Shown here: one piece after another, positions 46,625 to 58,519 of the stretch
How positions within the stretch are numbered: the first letter of the stretch is position 1
How the letters are laid out: the number at the start of each line of letters is the position of its first letter
Assembly: GCF_963678635.1 (NCBI RefSeq)
Contig: NC_087062.1
Location: 1,118,001-1,182,000, forward strand
DNA from: Symsagittifera roscoffensis
Lineage: Eukaryota > Xenacoelomorpha > Acoela > Convolutidae
DNA length: 64,000 bases
Reading direction: 5' to 3'
Program-made: the position numbers and the translations under genes
Notes under the pieces: generated by a model
The model's database searches: none
Seen by the model: the letters and a program-made list of their open reading frames with translations, nothing else
Told to the model about the DNA's origin: nothing

Positions 46625-46925
46625 GTGCAAGGGGGAAGTCAACAACAAAGGTCGACTTGGTACAGGCCTAGAGATGACATGGACACACGAAGGGCGTTTG
46701 CGAATTGTTGCTCGGCGGGCCACCATGTAGCGGATTGCACCACATACAAACAGGGCATTAAAAGCTTGGGATATGCGCCTGACGAAGAAGACGGACGGAC
46801 GAACACGAGTCAGATGGACGAACACGACTTTACAGTGGCTTGATAATCAAAATAGGCGAGATATGTTTTTTCTGCAATCAAGAGGGCCTTTTTAGGATGG
46901 ACTGTCCCCTGTTTTGGGAAGTTTG
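46625..46925 (+). pseudogene. Two damaged CCHC zinc knuckles of the Gag-like element
   Basis: The first knuckle is FANCCSAGHHVADC at 46697-46738: the Cys-x4-His-x4-Cys half is intact but the first Cys position is Phe (TTT), a single-base change from TGT. The second, at about 46873-46906, is CFFCNQEGLFRMDC, in which the zinc-binding His is Leu. It continues PLFWEV and ends. An acidic linker (YAPDEEDGRTNTSQ) and a TGA at about 46843 separate the two. Zinc knuckles bind RNA in Gag proteins; both here are probably inactive. Confidence 0.65.
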
Positions 46926-47084
46926 AAGATTCAGAGTCAACCAAACCACAAGTTTGCTGCGATGCGAAACACCAGGAATAGACAAAGAAAGAATGACTTG
47001 CGGTGAATTAACGACAAAGACTGTAAAGGCAGTGACCGAAGTGAGAGATGCCGGGGGGGGGGGGGAGAGACAAGGAGTTCACTA

Positions 47085-47985
47085 GAGATAAATTACGATA
47101 AAGCAGCTGCAGAGGCGAATAACAAGGTGAAGCAAAACTTGGTGACCAGAGAAATTGAGCAACGGCCAAAACAAGAAATAAAAAGAAAAAAGCGGAATGA
47201 GACACTCTCGATAACGAGACCAGAACCAGAGAACGGAGATAACCTGACAGGCAGGAATAATTGCAACACCTTGAAAATGGTGACCGGTAAACTCTTTGGT
47301 ATCAAGAAGATTGGGGCGAGAATCAAGTCAGTAATCAAGGTGGGCGGCCATGAAGTAAGGAGGAACCTGAGTGAACCGAGTGACTAAACTCTAATGCACA
47401 TTGATGTGTATGCTGACTACTTAGGCACCATAAGCCCACAAACCTTTCTAGAGCACTCAGGGCATAACTCACGAGAGGCGGTAATAAAACGATTAGAAGA
47501 CTGATGGCAACAAGAGCATGAGTATGGACGACAGGGAAGAAAAAAAGGTGGGTTCGGACAAAAGATCTTTCGCAGAAGAGGGCTGGAACGAACCAGAGCA
47601 GGAAAAGATGCCAAATTGGAGAGAACCGGATCTGCTCATGACGACGGAAACAAAAAGGAGTGGGCGCAAGAAGACAGGCATGTGGTATAACAGGTATGGC
47701 GACGCCTTCTTGATTGACAAAATACAGCCAGAAGAGCTAGGTGAAGAAATGGTGAACATGGGCAATATGGTAGCAGATGAGGAGTGGCAGATCATCAATG
47801 ATAGTGAGCATTCGTGGCAGGAGGACCATATATCGCCAGAGAAAGAAGTAGATCTAGAACAGAGCGAGATAGAAAGAAGGGAGAAAACAAACCTGAGGAT
47901 ACTAGAGTGGATGCATGATCTGGAGGCTGACGAAAAGGAAGCACAAACAACCAACAAGTCGACCTACCAGCGGGGGAGCATGTAA
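47085..47985 (+). pseudogene. Middle region of the Gag-like polyprotein, function unknown
   Basis: Open segments (47127-47387 and 47518-47985) with intervening stops continue the polyprotein. The first contains KMVTGKLFGIKKIGARIKSV and RRNLSEPSD, then beyond a stop LMHIDVYADYLGTISP. The second is acidic: KIQPEELGEEMVNMGNMVAD and RILEWMHDLEADEKEAQ. I do not recognise a protease or a reverse transcriptase here. The strong bias toward Glu/Lys and the continuous similarity of composition suggest linker sequence of the same ORF. Confidence 0.45.
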
Positions 47986-48240
47986 AAGCAAGAAACTCGT
48001 TGTTTGGTTGGACGGCGACAGATCGACCATTGAACATAACACCTGACAACTTGAGCCCAATACCATCGACGGGGACGCCGATAAATGTTTTTTTTCCGGG
48101 GAGTGGGAGTAGGACTTACCCACAACAAAAATATAATGATAAAGAAACTCAGGGAAATGAGAGAGACTAACGGACTGGAGCTGGATTAGGAAGAAGCCGA
48201 ACCTACCATTGGAAGAAATTTCAAGACCAAATTCGATATA

Positions 48241-48762
48241 CCAAATGAGTTTTCGGAAAACATCCTGATCACGGACAGCGACTTCAATTTTTCAGATAGG
48301 ACCAGCGCAATCTGCACAACGGCGGATATGAGTTTCAACACCAGATTGGAAGCAGATATTGAGAGAGACTACCAGAATGTGAAGTTTCTGTTCAAGCAGA
48401 GACTAGGATTGGGGGGTATGGCCGCACTTCCTCCTTCAGCTTCACAGGTTCCTGGCAAATACTTATACTTTTTGGTGACAAGAGTCAGTGAGAGAAACGT
48501 GATAGATCCTGAGCATGTGATGCTGGCATTGATACGGCTGAGGGACTTCCTGGTTGAAAGAGGGATAAGAGAGGCTTCAATGCCGGTCTACGTTCCGAAC
48601 AGGGGCAGATTGAACTCTAGGGAACTATACGCCATCCTGCACGTGGTCTTCGCAGAAACGAAAATAATGGTACATCTACACATGAAGTACTACTTAAGCA
48701 TCGCCCGAGCTTCGGGTAGACACGAGGGTCTCGAGTTGGGGTGCTCGAGGGATTCGAGCTAG
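48241..48762 (+). pseudogene. Macro-domain-like segment (TARG1/OARD1 type) of the polyprotein
   Basis: The open frame (from upstream of the Met at 48328) has the order of a macro domain: a first strand and D-loop region (ILITDSDFNFSD), a strand with AICTTADMSF, then FLFKQRLGLGG, AALPPSASQVPGKYLYFLVT, a helix HVMLALIRLRDFLVERGI, a strand ASMPVYVPNRGRLNSRELYA, and FAETKIMVHLH. This matches TARG1/OARD1-like proteins, which hydrolyse ADP-ribose esters. The usual GCGLDRLEW-type loop is replaced by VPNRGRLNS, and the Lys of the LITK motif by Arg, so ADP-ribosyl hydrolysis is unlikely. Assignment rests on my reading of the fold order, not on a profile search. Confidence 0.6.
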
Positions 48763-49083
48763 GTAAAAGGAGGCACGCGCCAGGAAAATAGGTTTCAGTA
48801 TGAGTGGCATGACAATTGAAACAGGATTTTCATTTTGAGCTGTATGGTGCTAAAACATTAGATGGATCTGCATGTTTTAATACCTAATTGAATAATTTAA
48901 TGAGAATATGCTACAGAAATGTTTTAAAAGTACTAAGGGGAGAAATTTAGGCTGGTCATGAGCCAAGACATTGTTCAAAAACTCAGTTTATTTTCAGATT
49001 TATTTTGAATCACAAACACGAAAACGATAACTGGATCGAAAATACACCAGTAACTGGAGCAAAAACATCATTCAGCAATTCGC

Positions 49084-49210
49084 AATTGGTACTGGAGAAA
49101 GGTGTTTCTTGAGTATTGAATCTGGGAAAGGTATTTCTTGAGTATTGAACCTGGGAAAAGTCTTTCCTTTCTTGAGTGTTGAATCTTGGAAAGGTGTTTC
49201 TTGAGGAACC
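49084..49210. repeat. Short tandem repeat, ~4 units of about 30-37 bp
   Basis: The units contain GGAAAGGTGTTTCTTGAG and TATTGAATCTGGGAAAGG with small indels. They interrupt the polyprotein remnant between the macro-like and SGNH-like segments. Confidence 0.7.
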
Positions 49211-49289
49211 TATTTCGTGAGATCTCTTGAGAAAGAAACAAAGCAACGGCAAAGCGTTTCTGTAAGTATGTGCCAGCAGCATTTAAGAA

Positions 49290-50400
49290 ACCAACACTCG
49301 ATGAACTATACAAGCGATAGAGGGATCTATATTACACGCAAAGGGACGAGAGGCTGGCGGTAATGCTTAATGCTATCCTGCAGCTGGATTCGCAAGGAGA
49401 GTGCAGGGAGTCAGCGACCGAGGCCGTGTTGATGGTGGGCTACGGGATTTCCAATCAAGAACAAACCATATGGCTGTCCTGAAACGTTGACGGAGGCGTG
49501 AGGGAGTTCGACTTGGCGAGAAACCCCTGTTTGAATAACACAACGGAATATGGCACTTGGGAGTTTCCTCTTCCTATCAAACCACCGGCAGGGACCGGGA
49601 CCCAGTCTACCAGCAGGGCGTTATCGATGATATGGTCCCACAAAAGGAAGGAATAGACATATCCAGATCTCAACAACCTGAAAAGAGAACTGGAGAGGGC
49701 ACAGAAGGAACGGGACTAGGCTAATCTGGAATGGCACTAAGCAAATTTGGATAGGGACCAAGCAAAGCTTGAGCGGGACAAATTGATTCTTGATCTGGAC
49801 TTGTTGAAAGCAGAGTGGGAACTTGCCCAGAAGTTGCAAGAAAGCGTAGCAAATTGCGACCAAACTGTGAACGGCTGCAGCGGAAGCAGCAAGAAATGGC
49901 GAGTGGCAAATAAAGCAAGTTGAAGACGTTGACTGAGCACTTGACGACCATCGAGGCCAGGTTCCAGGATAGAAGTTGACGAAGCCCCCAAGTCAAGTGG
50001 TGGCTTCAACCTGGGCCACGTAGCCGAGGGGCATATGAACGATAGCCTGGACACATGGACGCGATCGGAACCCGTCCATTCCTTGAGGAAGCTGGAGTCA
50101 TGTCGGATCAGACCACTAATGGATATTGCACTGCCGGGTCTTACACTCAGCTCAACTAGTGGCATTCAGACCGGAATGGGGACATCACGTCTCAAGGAGC
50201 TGCAAGAAAGGCTGCAGTCAAGGACTCCCGAGAGGCCGGCACTTGAGGCTGAGCAACTCACCTGGAAGGAACACCAGTGAGGAGTGTCATCATCGCAACT
50301 ACAGGAAAAAAACCGATGGCGCATATCACCGACACAACCGGGATGACTGGACGGCGGCGCAACGCGAGAGGAGGGATGCCTTCAATGATGCATCTTGGGC
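49290..50400 (+). pseudogene. Heavily broken linker of the polyprotein element
   Basis: Composition stays GC-rich and coding-like, but stops are frequent in all frames. Short stretches such as DRDQAKLERDKLILDLDLLK can be read near 49750-49810 in a changing frame and look like coiled coil. There is no catalytic motif. It joins the macro-like segment to the SGNH-like segment. Confidence 0.4.
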
Positions 50401-51080
50401 TGAATACTTCACACAGCCTAGAATACCTGAAGGCACAGTCCACTTGATCATTGGGGACAGTCTTGTCAGGGTCCTGACGAGGATTCAGGCGCATTGGGAT
50501 GTGGGCATCTTGAGTTTCTCGGGTGCAGCAATGCCCCAGATGTTGGCGTCACTAGAGATGCTGGAAATGGGAAAAATGACACGGTCACCCTATTGAAGGG
50601 GACAAACGATGTTTCTAGAGGCGGATCACGGAAAATGATGAGGCTGCAGGACAAGGTCAGCTGCATTCTTGAGAAACTGAGGGTCTTCATAGACCCAACG
50701 GTGCTCACGATTTTCACAGTCCCCTACAACATGATGGCAGATCAGAACGCGATGAGCATGAATGAAAGGATGCGCCACATCAACGCAATAATCAGGCAAG
50801 TCCAGCAAAAAACTGTCCTACCCGTGAAACTGCTCGACGTGGCGAGAATGATGAGGATTCCCCTCCAAAGACTTTACTTTAGGATGGTATCCACTTCGAT
50901 AAGCCCAAGGGCACGGAGGGGCTGAATGGTGTCTTTCAGAGACAAATCAACGTTCTAGAGTCGGATCTGGTAGAAAATAGCCAATTCACCTTTGCTCCAG
51001 CCCCAAGGCCTTCCTTTTTCCAGGCTAAGCCTGTGGCTGACCGTGAAAATAGCCATGAGAGATTCTCGCCGTTTCCAATA
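50400..51080 (+). pseudogene. SGNH/GDSL hydrolase-like segment of the polyprotein
   Basis: All four SGNH blocks can be read in order, in three different frames. Block I is HLIIGDSLVRVL (about 50441-50475, nucleophile Ser). The Gly block is LSFSGAAMPQML (about 50512-50547). The Asn block is LLKGTNDVSRG (about 50588-50620). Block V is DGIHFDKPKGTEGLNGVFQR (50883-50942, catalytic Asp and His). Between them are VLTIFTVPYNMMADQNAMS and VLPVKLLDVARMM. Frames change between the Gly and Asn blocks and again before block V, so it is a pseudogene, but the catalytic residues themselves survive. SGNH domains are known in ORF1 of CR1-like LINEs; here the neighbours are Gag-, zinc-knuckle- and macro-like instead. 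Confidence 0.7.
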
Positions 51081-51229
51081 TCAGATGAGACAAAAATTTT
51101 TAACTTTGGGGATTAGCAAAATAGCTCGCATAAAAACTGGAACCCTGTCCAATGATACTGTGGTTCACTGGTGAAGGGCAGTAACGCGAAAGAAATAAAA
51201 GGCGCTAAAAAGATCTCCTGAGCATGAAT

Positions 51230-54200
51230 TGAAGTGTATTGTAGTGCAAGATGGAAAAAAAATCGTCCGTAAGAGAAAGTTTTTGAACGTCGATGATTTT
51301 AATAACATGCAGCAGGAGCTTATCGATCTTTTAATTCACAAATTCAATCTTAAAAATTTTTTAATAAGTGAAATAAGGCCCGTTTTGAATAACAATGACA
51401 CAAACTCAAAATTGACGTTTGTATTAACTCTTTCAACGAAAGTTACGGGAATATTGAAAAACTTCAGATGCTAAAAGTAAACTCGCTAAAAGTCTTACTG
51501 ATAAAAGACATCAAAGACTGAAGTTTTTCTATATTGGGATAATGGCTCTTTTCCAGTTTCCTATCCTCTCTTAAGTTTCAGTAAGACTGTTCAAAAGTTG
51601 ATCACACGATGTTTTGCATGTGAGAAGTATCTTGAAAATTTGTTCAACTGATCATGCTGACACGTTTTATTGCAGTTTATAACACGAAAAGTATTTTTCA
51701 TATATTAACTTTCCGATATGAAATACGCAAAGGGGGCAACTGCAAAAGAGCCGGGATAATATACCTTTCAATACTGAGCACGGTGTACCGTTTCTTCGTA
51801 ATTGCCTCCGTTCTGCTGTTCGTCGATATTCAAACAACCTTCCTAAAGTTAAATCGACCACTGATTTCAATACTAATGTTTCATCAAATTCCAATTATCA
51901 CGTGCGTAACCAAACCTACAGGCAAGCCAACATCACCAGTAACCCTTAAGACAATTTTAAAGGCTATAATCAGCATCATCGACAACCAGATAACAATACG
52001 CAGGCAAAAAATTCAATTGTAATTTTCTTTTGGATACAAACTAATTATTTTTTCCCTTGTATGTAATGCTTCTGATTCTTATTTTAACTAGTACTTATAT
52101 GTTTGTATTGTAATTTATAGCTGCGGAAACAAACGAAGCTATGGAAAAATTTTTGCATAGGTTGTTACACCTCATTCACTCCATTCAAATTTGGTGCTTT
52201 CAAGCGCATAAGGTTTTTTTTTTATTCTTTATATCGATTTTGGTTTTTAAATTGATGTTTACATGACTATTTATATAATTTTAGAATTAAATTGAAGCAA
52301 GCAGTGGATATTCATCCAAGCCCAGGTGCTTTGATAAAATATGACAACATCCCACACAACTTAAAGAACTATAGAGATAACATTAAAGTCCTTCATCTTA
52401 GCTGTAGAAGCTTAAACAGGAAACAAACAGAGCTTAAACTTTTTGTTGAGAAAAATGGGGATCAGACAGTTGTTGCTTTTTCAGAGTCGCAGTTTGATGA
52501 CCAAAATGTATGGACACTTGAGAGGTTAAAGTGTGTCTCTTTTCGATCTGATAGATCATCCGAAAACAGCAAAAAGTTAGAAGGAGCCTAGGACCAAAGA
52601 GCCTAGGACCAAAGCTACCTCAAGTCCTAAACTTGCTACATACAAAGTATGATAGCTTCTGGATAGAAAAAAAAATCATCAAAAAAAATTGAAAGAACAA
52701 CATAAATATCGTATAAATCAAAAAACTGAAGTTGAATTTATTGAAGAACTTGCTGTATTCATAGACCATGCCAATTTATTCAATTCAAATCTGATCCTAT
52801 CTGGAGACTACAACCAGATGATAGAGAACGACACAAAATTCAAACCGTTTAATCTTGACGTTGCTAACAAAATCATACCAACTCACTCAAAAACCCTAAT
52901 TACTGACTTCCGTTTCAATGACCAATCAAACAGGTTTTTCCTTAAACGCGCAAAATATCTTAAAAGTTAATACTCAGAATTGAAGTTTCAGACACATCTT
53001 TCGAAGATAAATTGAGAAAGTTTCTACAGAAAACACACTCCTGACGAAATGTACAGAGTTTTCAATTCAAATTTTGTGAGGGTCATCCAACAGTGTGCCT
53101 CGCCAACAAAAAATTTATACAAAAGGAGAATTCAAATCGCGAAAATTTTTTATCAGTGTGTTTTGTCAGAAAAATTGAACGCCAAAGATAGCAACTCATA
53201 AAGGACACATGAAACTCAGAAAACCAGCAAACAGCGTTTCTCTTCTAAAAATTCTTTTAGAAAATCAATAAAAATCATACCAAAATGTGCAAAGCTCCTA
53301 AACTACAAGTTGTCAACACTAGGCGAGTTTGTTGACAAAAAACAAAGTTATCAACAGTTTTTAGGGAGCGACACATCGTAATCAGAAAAATTTTTAACAG
53401 TTCTCATTCCATTTTATCACTACCCATGAATGCAAAAAAAAAGTTAGTCAATTTTTATGCAAAAAAATCTCCAGGACCGTCTGATATTCCAGCGTGGGCT
53501 CTGAAAGATGGTTGCAATGAAAGTTATACGCACGTAACATTCCCTCGAAATGATTTTTTGAACAACGATAAGTTTCCGGAGCTACCCAATGAAAAATTCA
53601 TCACGCCAATTTAAAAAAAAACGATCCAGTATATCCTAAACACTACCAGACTATTTCAATAACCGAAGCATTATCTGAAAATTTTTGAAAATTTTTTTAT
53701 ACAACTAAATAAACGAGCATCTACGATCAAACAACATTTTCTGTAACACTCAATTTGGATCCGAACGGCCTGTTCAAACATTGACGCTATCTTATTTTGT
53801 ACAGAATCGTTTAGAGAAGCAATTGACAAAAACAAATACGTTGCTTGCTCAATAAAACAATTATCAAATGCATACGTTTCTATTGATCATAGATTTTTCA
53901 GAAAAATGTTTCAATTTCCGGAAAGCTCAATAACAGTGTTAATTCGTAAACAACCGACAGCAAAACTTAATTGTAAATAACAATGAAATGAAATGAATCT
54001 CACTACATCAAAGGGTCCCACAGGGTTATGTACTGGGACTTCTTATTTTCATTTTGTAAATTAATGATCTTAATCAAAAATTGTCCATTTCGTGTAAATT
54101 GTGCACGACACGCTAATTTTGTCTTACAACACGATGTAAGCTTTGCACTGCAACAACTGGAACAAAATTGCAAAATCCTATCGGAATATTTCACATCACA

Positions 54201-55000
54201 CTCTCTGAGGCTAAATGCAGAAAAAAATTGAACTGATCGTTTTCAGTCAATAAACTTCAAAGAAAATGGAGAAAATTACACACTCACGTTAGATGACATT
54301 TTGATAGAGATAGAAACAATTTTCAGTATCTTGGAACTATTTTAGAAAAGTTTTTAACAATCCAAGAAGAAATCGAAAAAATTTTGCAAAAATTGGCGTG
54401 CGGAACAAAAAACTTCAATCAATAAAAACACTATTCCCAATTAAAACAATAATATTGCTTAAGAATGCGCTAGTTATCAGTCATTTACACTTTCCAGCTT
54501 TTTTTAAAGTAGAATTTCCACAAATCTAAGCAGATTACTCGAAAAAAGGTAATTTGGGCTATATAATCGTTTTGCAATCATGCAAAACAAGCCTCATCCT
54601 CCGACTTGGAATTGAAACTTAATATAATGCCAGTTTCAATGTTTATTGATTAGAAATTGGTTTACCACTACTGAAAAGTCAAAAAACAATTGACTGCCAG
54701 CTTATGAAAAACTAAAATAAGAAATAAAAATGTCATATCGAAGAAAACTCAAGAACAAAATTACTATACCAATGATGGTGTATACGAAGAATTTTTTTCA
54801 AAAGATCAGTATCTAGATAGAACAAATTTCATCAATTTGTATATTGCCAGATGACGTACTAACTTACAGAAAAACAAATGTACGAGAATTACTAACTCTT
54901 TTTATATAAGGAATAATACACTGTGACAAACTATGGTAAGCTGTCATGGAAAGATTTCAAATTTATTTGAACTTTTCTCTGGTTTCTTTCCTAAAATTAT
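51230..55000 (+). mobile_element. Decayed CR1/L2-like LINE, second copy with 2A-like motif
   Basis: Upstream (51230-52020) are broken open frames that may be ORF1. ORF2 starts near 52292 with KQAVDIHPSPGA (52298-52330), a decayed 2A-like motif, then IKVLHLSCRSLNRKQTELKL, NLILSGDYNQM of the endonuclease, SPGPSDIPAWALKDG of the RT N-terminus (53470), and QQLEQNCKILSEYFTSHSLR (54145). It is collinear with 37560-41380 but with many stops, and the catalytic RT boxes are not readable. It belongs to the same or a closely related family and is clearly older. Confidence 0.7.
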
Positions 55001-55319
55001 GATATTGCTATGTGTGATTAATTATATGAAATGTGAAATTAAGTTAGATCAAACTGAATTTTATATACACTTGCCTCTTTGATTTTTTTTCAATTTGCAA
55101 AAAATAGTGTTCATTTTTAATTACTGCGGCTTGCGAAAACTGGCGTTTTCAGAACAGCAACAAACTTCTAAGACGTTAAAACCAAAGTTTGATCCTTTGA
55201 AGAAGCAAAGCTTTCAAACTTATACGCATTTCATGAGGCAGTTGTTTTCAAATTCTTAATATTGTTAAGCTTTAAGCTCAAGGCGAAAATTCATCTTGTG
55301 AAGTCATCGTTTTGTACAC

Positions 55320-56130
55320 AGACTTTTTTGAAAGCGTTCGACGAAGTGCCCCATAAAAAACTTCCCAGCCGTTTTCGTCAAATAGGTGTAGGGGATGCTA
55401 ATTTGAAATTTTGATTGACTCTTTTAGTTGGCGAAAGCATTTTTTGTCTAAGATAACGCATTTTTTGTCTAGATAACGAAGTGACAAACGTTGTACCACT
55501 AGGCTCTCTATTAGGTTCACTTCTGTTTTGTATATTTTACAATGACTTGCCGGATGTACTAAAATTAAGCGGTCGTTACTTGTTTTCTATGACCTAGAGA
55601 TTCTCTCGGTGAACAATAGTTATGTCCAAGTACAGTTAGATTAGACTCCATTGATTCCTGGGTCAGCAAAAACAAGAAGAGTCTAGCAATGGATAAATGT
55701 TTCAAGATTATTTTCAGAGGAAATGAGACTCAGTTTTCTTACAAGGTGCTGCCCTAGAACAATCAGACGTTATGAAGGATCTAGGGGTGCTTTAAGCAAA
55801 AACCTGTACTGGTGGCATGCACACACAGAAATGAGATTGAAGAAGGCTAATAGTGTTTTCTATCTCCTGAACAGAAATGTTTCTTACAAAATAAAAACAT
55901 AGCGTAAACTGGGCCTGTATGGAAAAGATCCAAAAAAGAGCTATCCGGTGAATAACTGGGACGAAAGATGTCAGTTACCTCAGCCAGCAAAAACTCTAAT
56001 GCCAACTAAAGCGAAATTCTTCTGCTTTCTAAAAAAGATTGTTAAAATTGAGTCCAATCAAGTTTTACCAACTAAAACTGAAATCTCAGTTTAAAAACTG
56101 CAAGATTTTCAAACAGAGTAAAACTGGAAG
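55320..56130 (+). mobile_element. LINE RT fragment
   Basis: Readable pieces in changing frames are KAFDEVPHKKLPSRFRQIG (55335), VVPLGSLLGSLLFCIFYNDL (55487; from a VPQGSVLGPLLF-type box), and further down segments resembling the thumb and C-terminal region. It is a separate family from the 2A-bearing copies, judging from AFDEVPH. Extensively decayed. Confidence 0.6.
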
Positions 56131-56384
56131 AGAAAAAACAAGAGAAGAATATTTAGATCAATCAACATTTTGAATGAGTTTGTGGAGTTTACTAGATTGA
56201 TGGGCTTGAAAAACAGAAATTTGAAGATGATATGGATTTATGACAACGTGAAATTTTCAAAAGCTAACATCTTTCGCTGGTTAATTAAATCTTATTGCAG
56301 TGGCTGCAGAAAGTCGAGGAGAAAAAAACTAAAAAGCTCAATGGGAGCAATCCCGTCAGTGGTAGCTAATAATTCTGTTCAACT

Positions 56385-56440
56385 GCAACAACAACAACAA
56401 CAACAACAGCAACAACAACAACAACAGCAACAAAATCATC

Positions 56441-56483
<43 letters not shown>

Positions 56484-56636
56484 GCAACAACAACAAGAAC
56501 AACAACAACAACAACAAGAACAACAACAACAACAAAAACAATAACAGCAGTAGCAATAACAACGACAACAAAAACAATAACAGCATTAGCAATAACAACG
56601 ACAACAAAAACAATAACAGCATTAGCAATAACAACG

Positions 56637-56678
<42 letters not shown>

Positions 56679-56680
56679 CC

Positions 56681-56721
<41 letters not shown>

Positions 56722-56722
56722 C
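56385..56722. repeat. (CAA)n trinucleotide tract
   Basis: The tract is about 340 bp of CAA units with a central part of imperfect units (AACAATAACAGCATTAGCAA repeated). It reads as polyGln on one frame of the + strand (ORF 56170-56544) and as polyLeu on the other strand. It may have grown from the 3' tail of the preceding LINE. It is not considered a gene. Confidence 0.9.
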
Positions 56723-56749
56723 TTTATCAGCACGAAATACATTGCGCGC

Positions 56750-58105
56750 TAAGTCGCTGTTTTAGTTCAAGGTTTCGAAGATTGAAAATTTGAAGATTGA
56801 AAAATTGAAAATTGATCTCACTGCAACCTTGTCTGCAAGATTATTTTATAAAAGTTTGTTAAAAACGGCTTAACAAAAGTAAAAAAAAAAGTAAAATTGT
56901 CTGGAGAAAAAAATTTCGTGTCGTAATTGAAAACAAAAGGCTGTTTCTTGATCAATTTGCTAGCAATTTAGGATATATTTCAAGGATTTTAACGTCCATT
57001 TCATCATTTTTATCGCGTTATAATTTCGCATTGTATTACTTGCGTCCAATTGTCATGTCGCAATTGGCTTTAAAAAACAGTAGGTTTGTATTTTTCCTGT
57101 TAGAAAACAAGAAAAACTGTTCCAATACGCGCTCTAGAAGTTTAATTCAAGCTGCAAAAGATGACCACTGAAAAAACCCAAACCCTGTTTTTAAGGCCAT
57201 AGTTAGAATATTTTGTGCTACATGCATCGTAACCGGTTATCCTTGTTTTGGTTTGATGTTTTTTTTATTAATGTATTCAATCTTCTCCTTAATATAAAAA
57301 ACAATAGCGAATGTTTTAAGAAAAAACATTTGTTGATTAAAAACCTCCAAATAAAATCAATCGTGAACTCACTCTAAATCAGTCAATCAGCATAAAAAAC
57401 TATTTTTCAAAAAAGGAAGTTTAAGAAAATGATATCACTTGCAGTGCGAACAAGCTGGGCTATCGAAATATGTTCGATAAAAATTTTCCATTCTCCATGC
57501 TTGGCTGAGAGTTAGTTTTTTAAAAGAATTTTATGCTTTTTGACCTTGTTTGATTTCAGCCTGCGAAGGGCTTTAATCACAATTTTGAAAAAGTAAGAAA
57601 AGTGTTTTTCATCAAAATTTTGTTTGGTTTTCGATATTGTTTTCAGCGAAATGTTTTTCAGGAGTCATATTATAATGTATTTACTTTAGTTCTTAATTTT
57701 CATGATTACTTTTCGTGATAGCTAAATGTCTCTGTAAGCTTTATGATGTTCATTTTATAAATTGGGGTTGATATTTGCGAGTGAGAAAAACTCGGACTAT
57801 TTTTTTTGATAAACATGAATTTTTATGACTGTTCCGAAAGAATGCCCGCAGCAATCTTTCAAAGTTTCAAATTTTTCAAAAGCCGAGCCATTTATTTTTT
57901 TCGGAGAGCAACATTTTTAATCTAAACAGTTTTTTGTTATCGCTGACGATGGCTAAAGACATCAAATTTAGGTCGCGGTAGTCGTTAAATTTGCAAGGTT
58001 TAATTAGAAGTTTTTGTTACAGTTTAGTTTGATATGAGTAGCGGCTGTTTCTGAAAATGAGTCGCGATAGTCTGCGCAAAAGGTTGCAACTCTAACTGCT
58101 TTAGT
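56750..58105. other. Non-coding, AT-rich
   Basis: No ORF, repeat or transposon end that I can support. Confidence 0.4.
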
Positions 58106-58113
58106 GATAACAT

Positions 58114-58511
58114 CAGGGGCGGATCTAGGAATTTCTCGAGGAGTGGGGGGCAGATCCTCAAAAAAACTTCGAAAATTTTGTCGACTTTTTTTAGGTCGAC
58201 CAATGTGATTTTCTGAGCTCACTCAAGTTAGTATAAGTACCCCATTTTAACAAAACTTTTAGCTCCGCAGTCAAATTCTTGAAAAAACAGGCGAAAAAAA
58301 GGCGTTTTTAGGCACCTTTTGGAAAATTTTGACCAAAAAACCGCGTTGACCAAATAACGCGCGCTACCCTTAAAAATTAATTTATTTTGGCGCCAAAGGC
58401 GCCCTTAGAAAAATGTTAGGGTACCTCACGAAAAAAGATATCTCAAATTAGTACAAAGAAGGGACCCTTTGGATCGGCAGGTAGTCGAATCCCCCCCTAA
58501 ATCCGCTACTG
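58114..58511 (+). mobile_element. hAT-like MITE (398 bp), best-preserved copy
   Basis: The left terminus is CAGGGGCGGATCTAGG and the right terminus CCTAAATCCGCTACTG; the latter's complement CAGTAGCGGATTTAGG matches the left at 13 of 16 positions. Flanks are GATAACAT (58106-58113) and GATAGTAT (58512-58519), a 6/8 target duplication. Termini starting CAG and 8-bp duplications are typical of hAT elements. There is no transposase. Relatives are at 14095-14456 and 8255-8440. Confidence 0.85.
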
Positions 58512-58519
58512 GATAGTAT

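Noticed and set aside
56356-56742. PolyLeu and polyGln ORFs
   Set aside because: They are translations of a (CAA)n tract; the flanking frames do not resemble a protein with splice sites.
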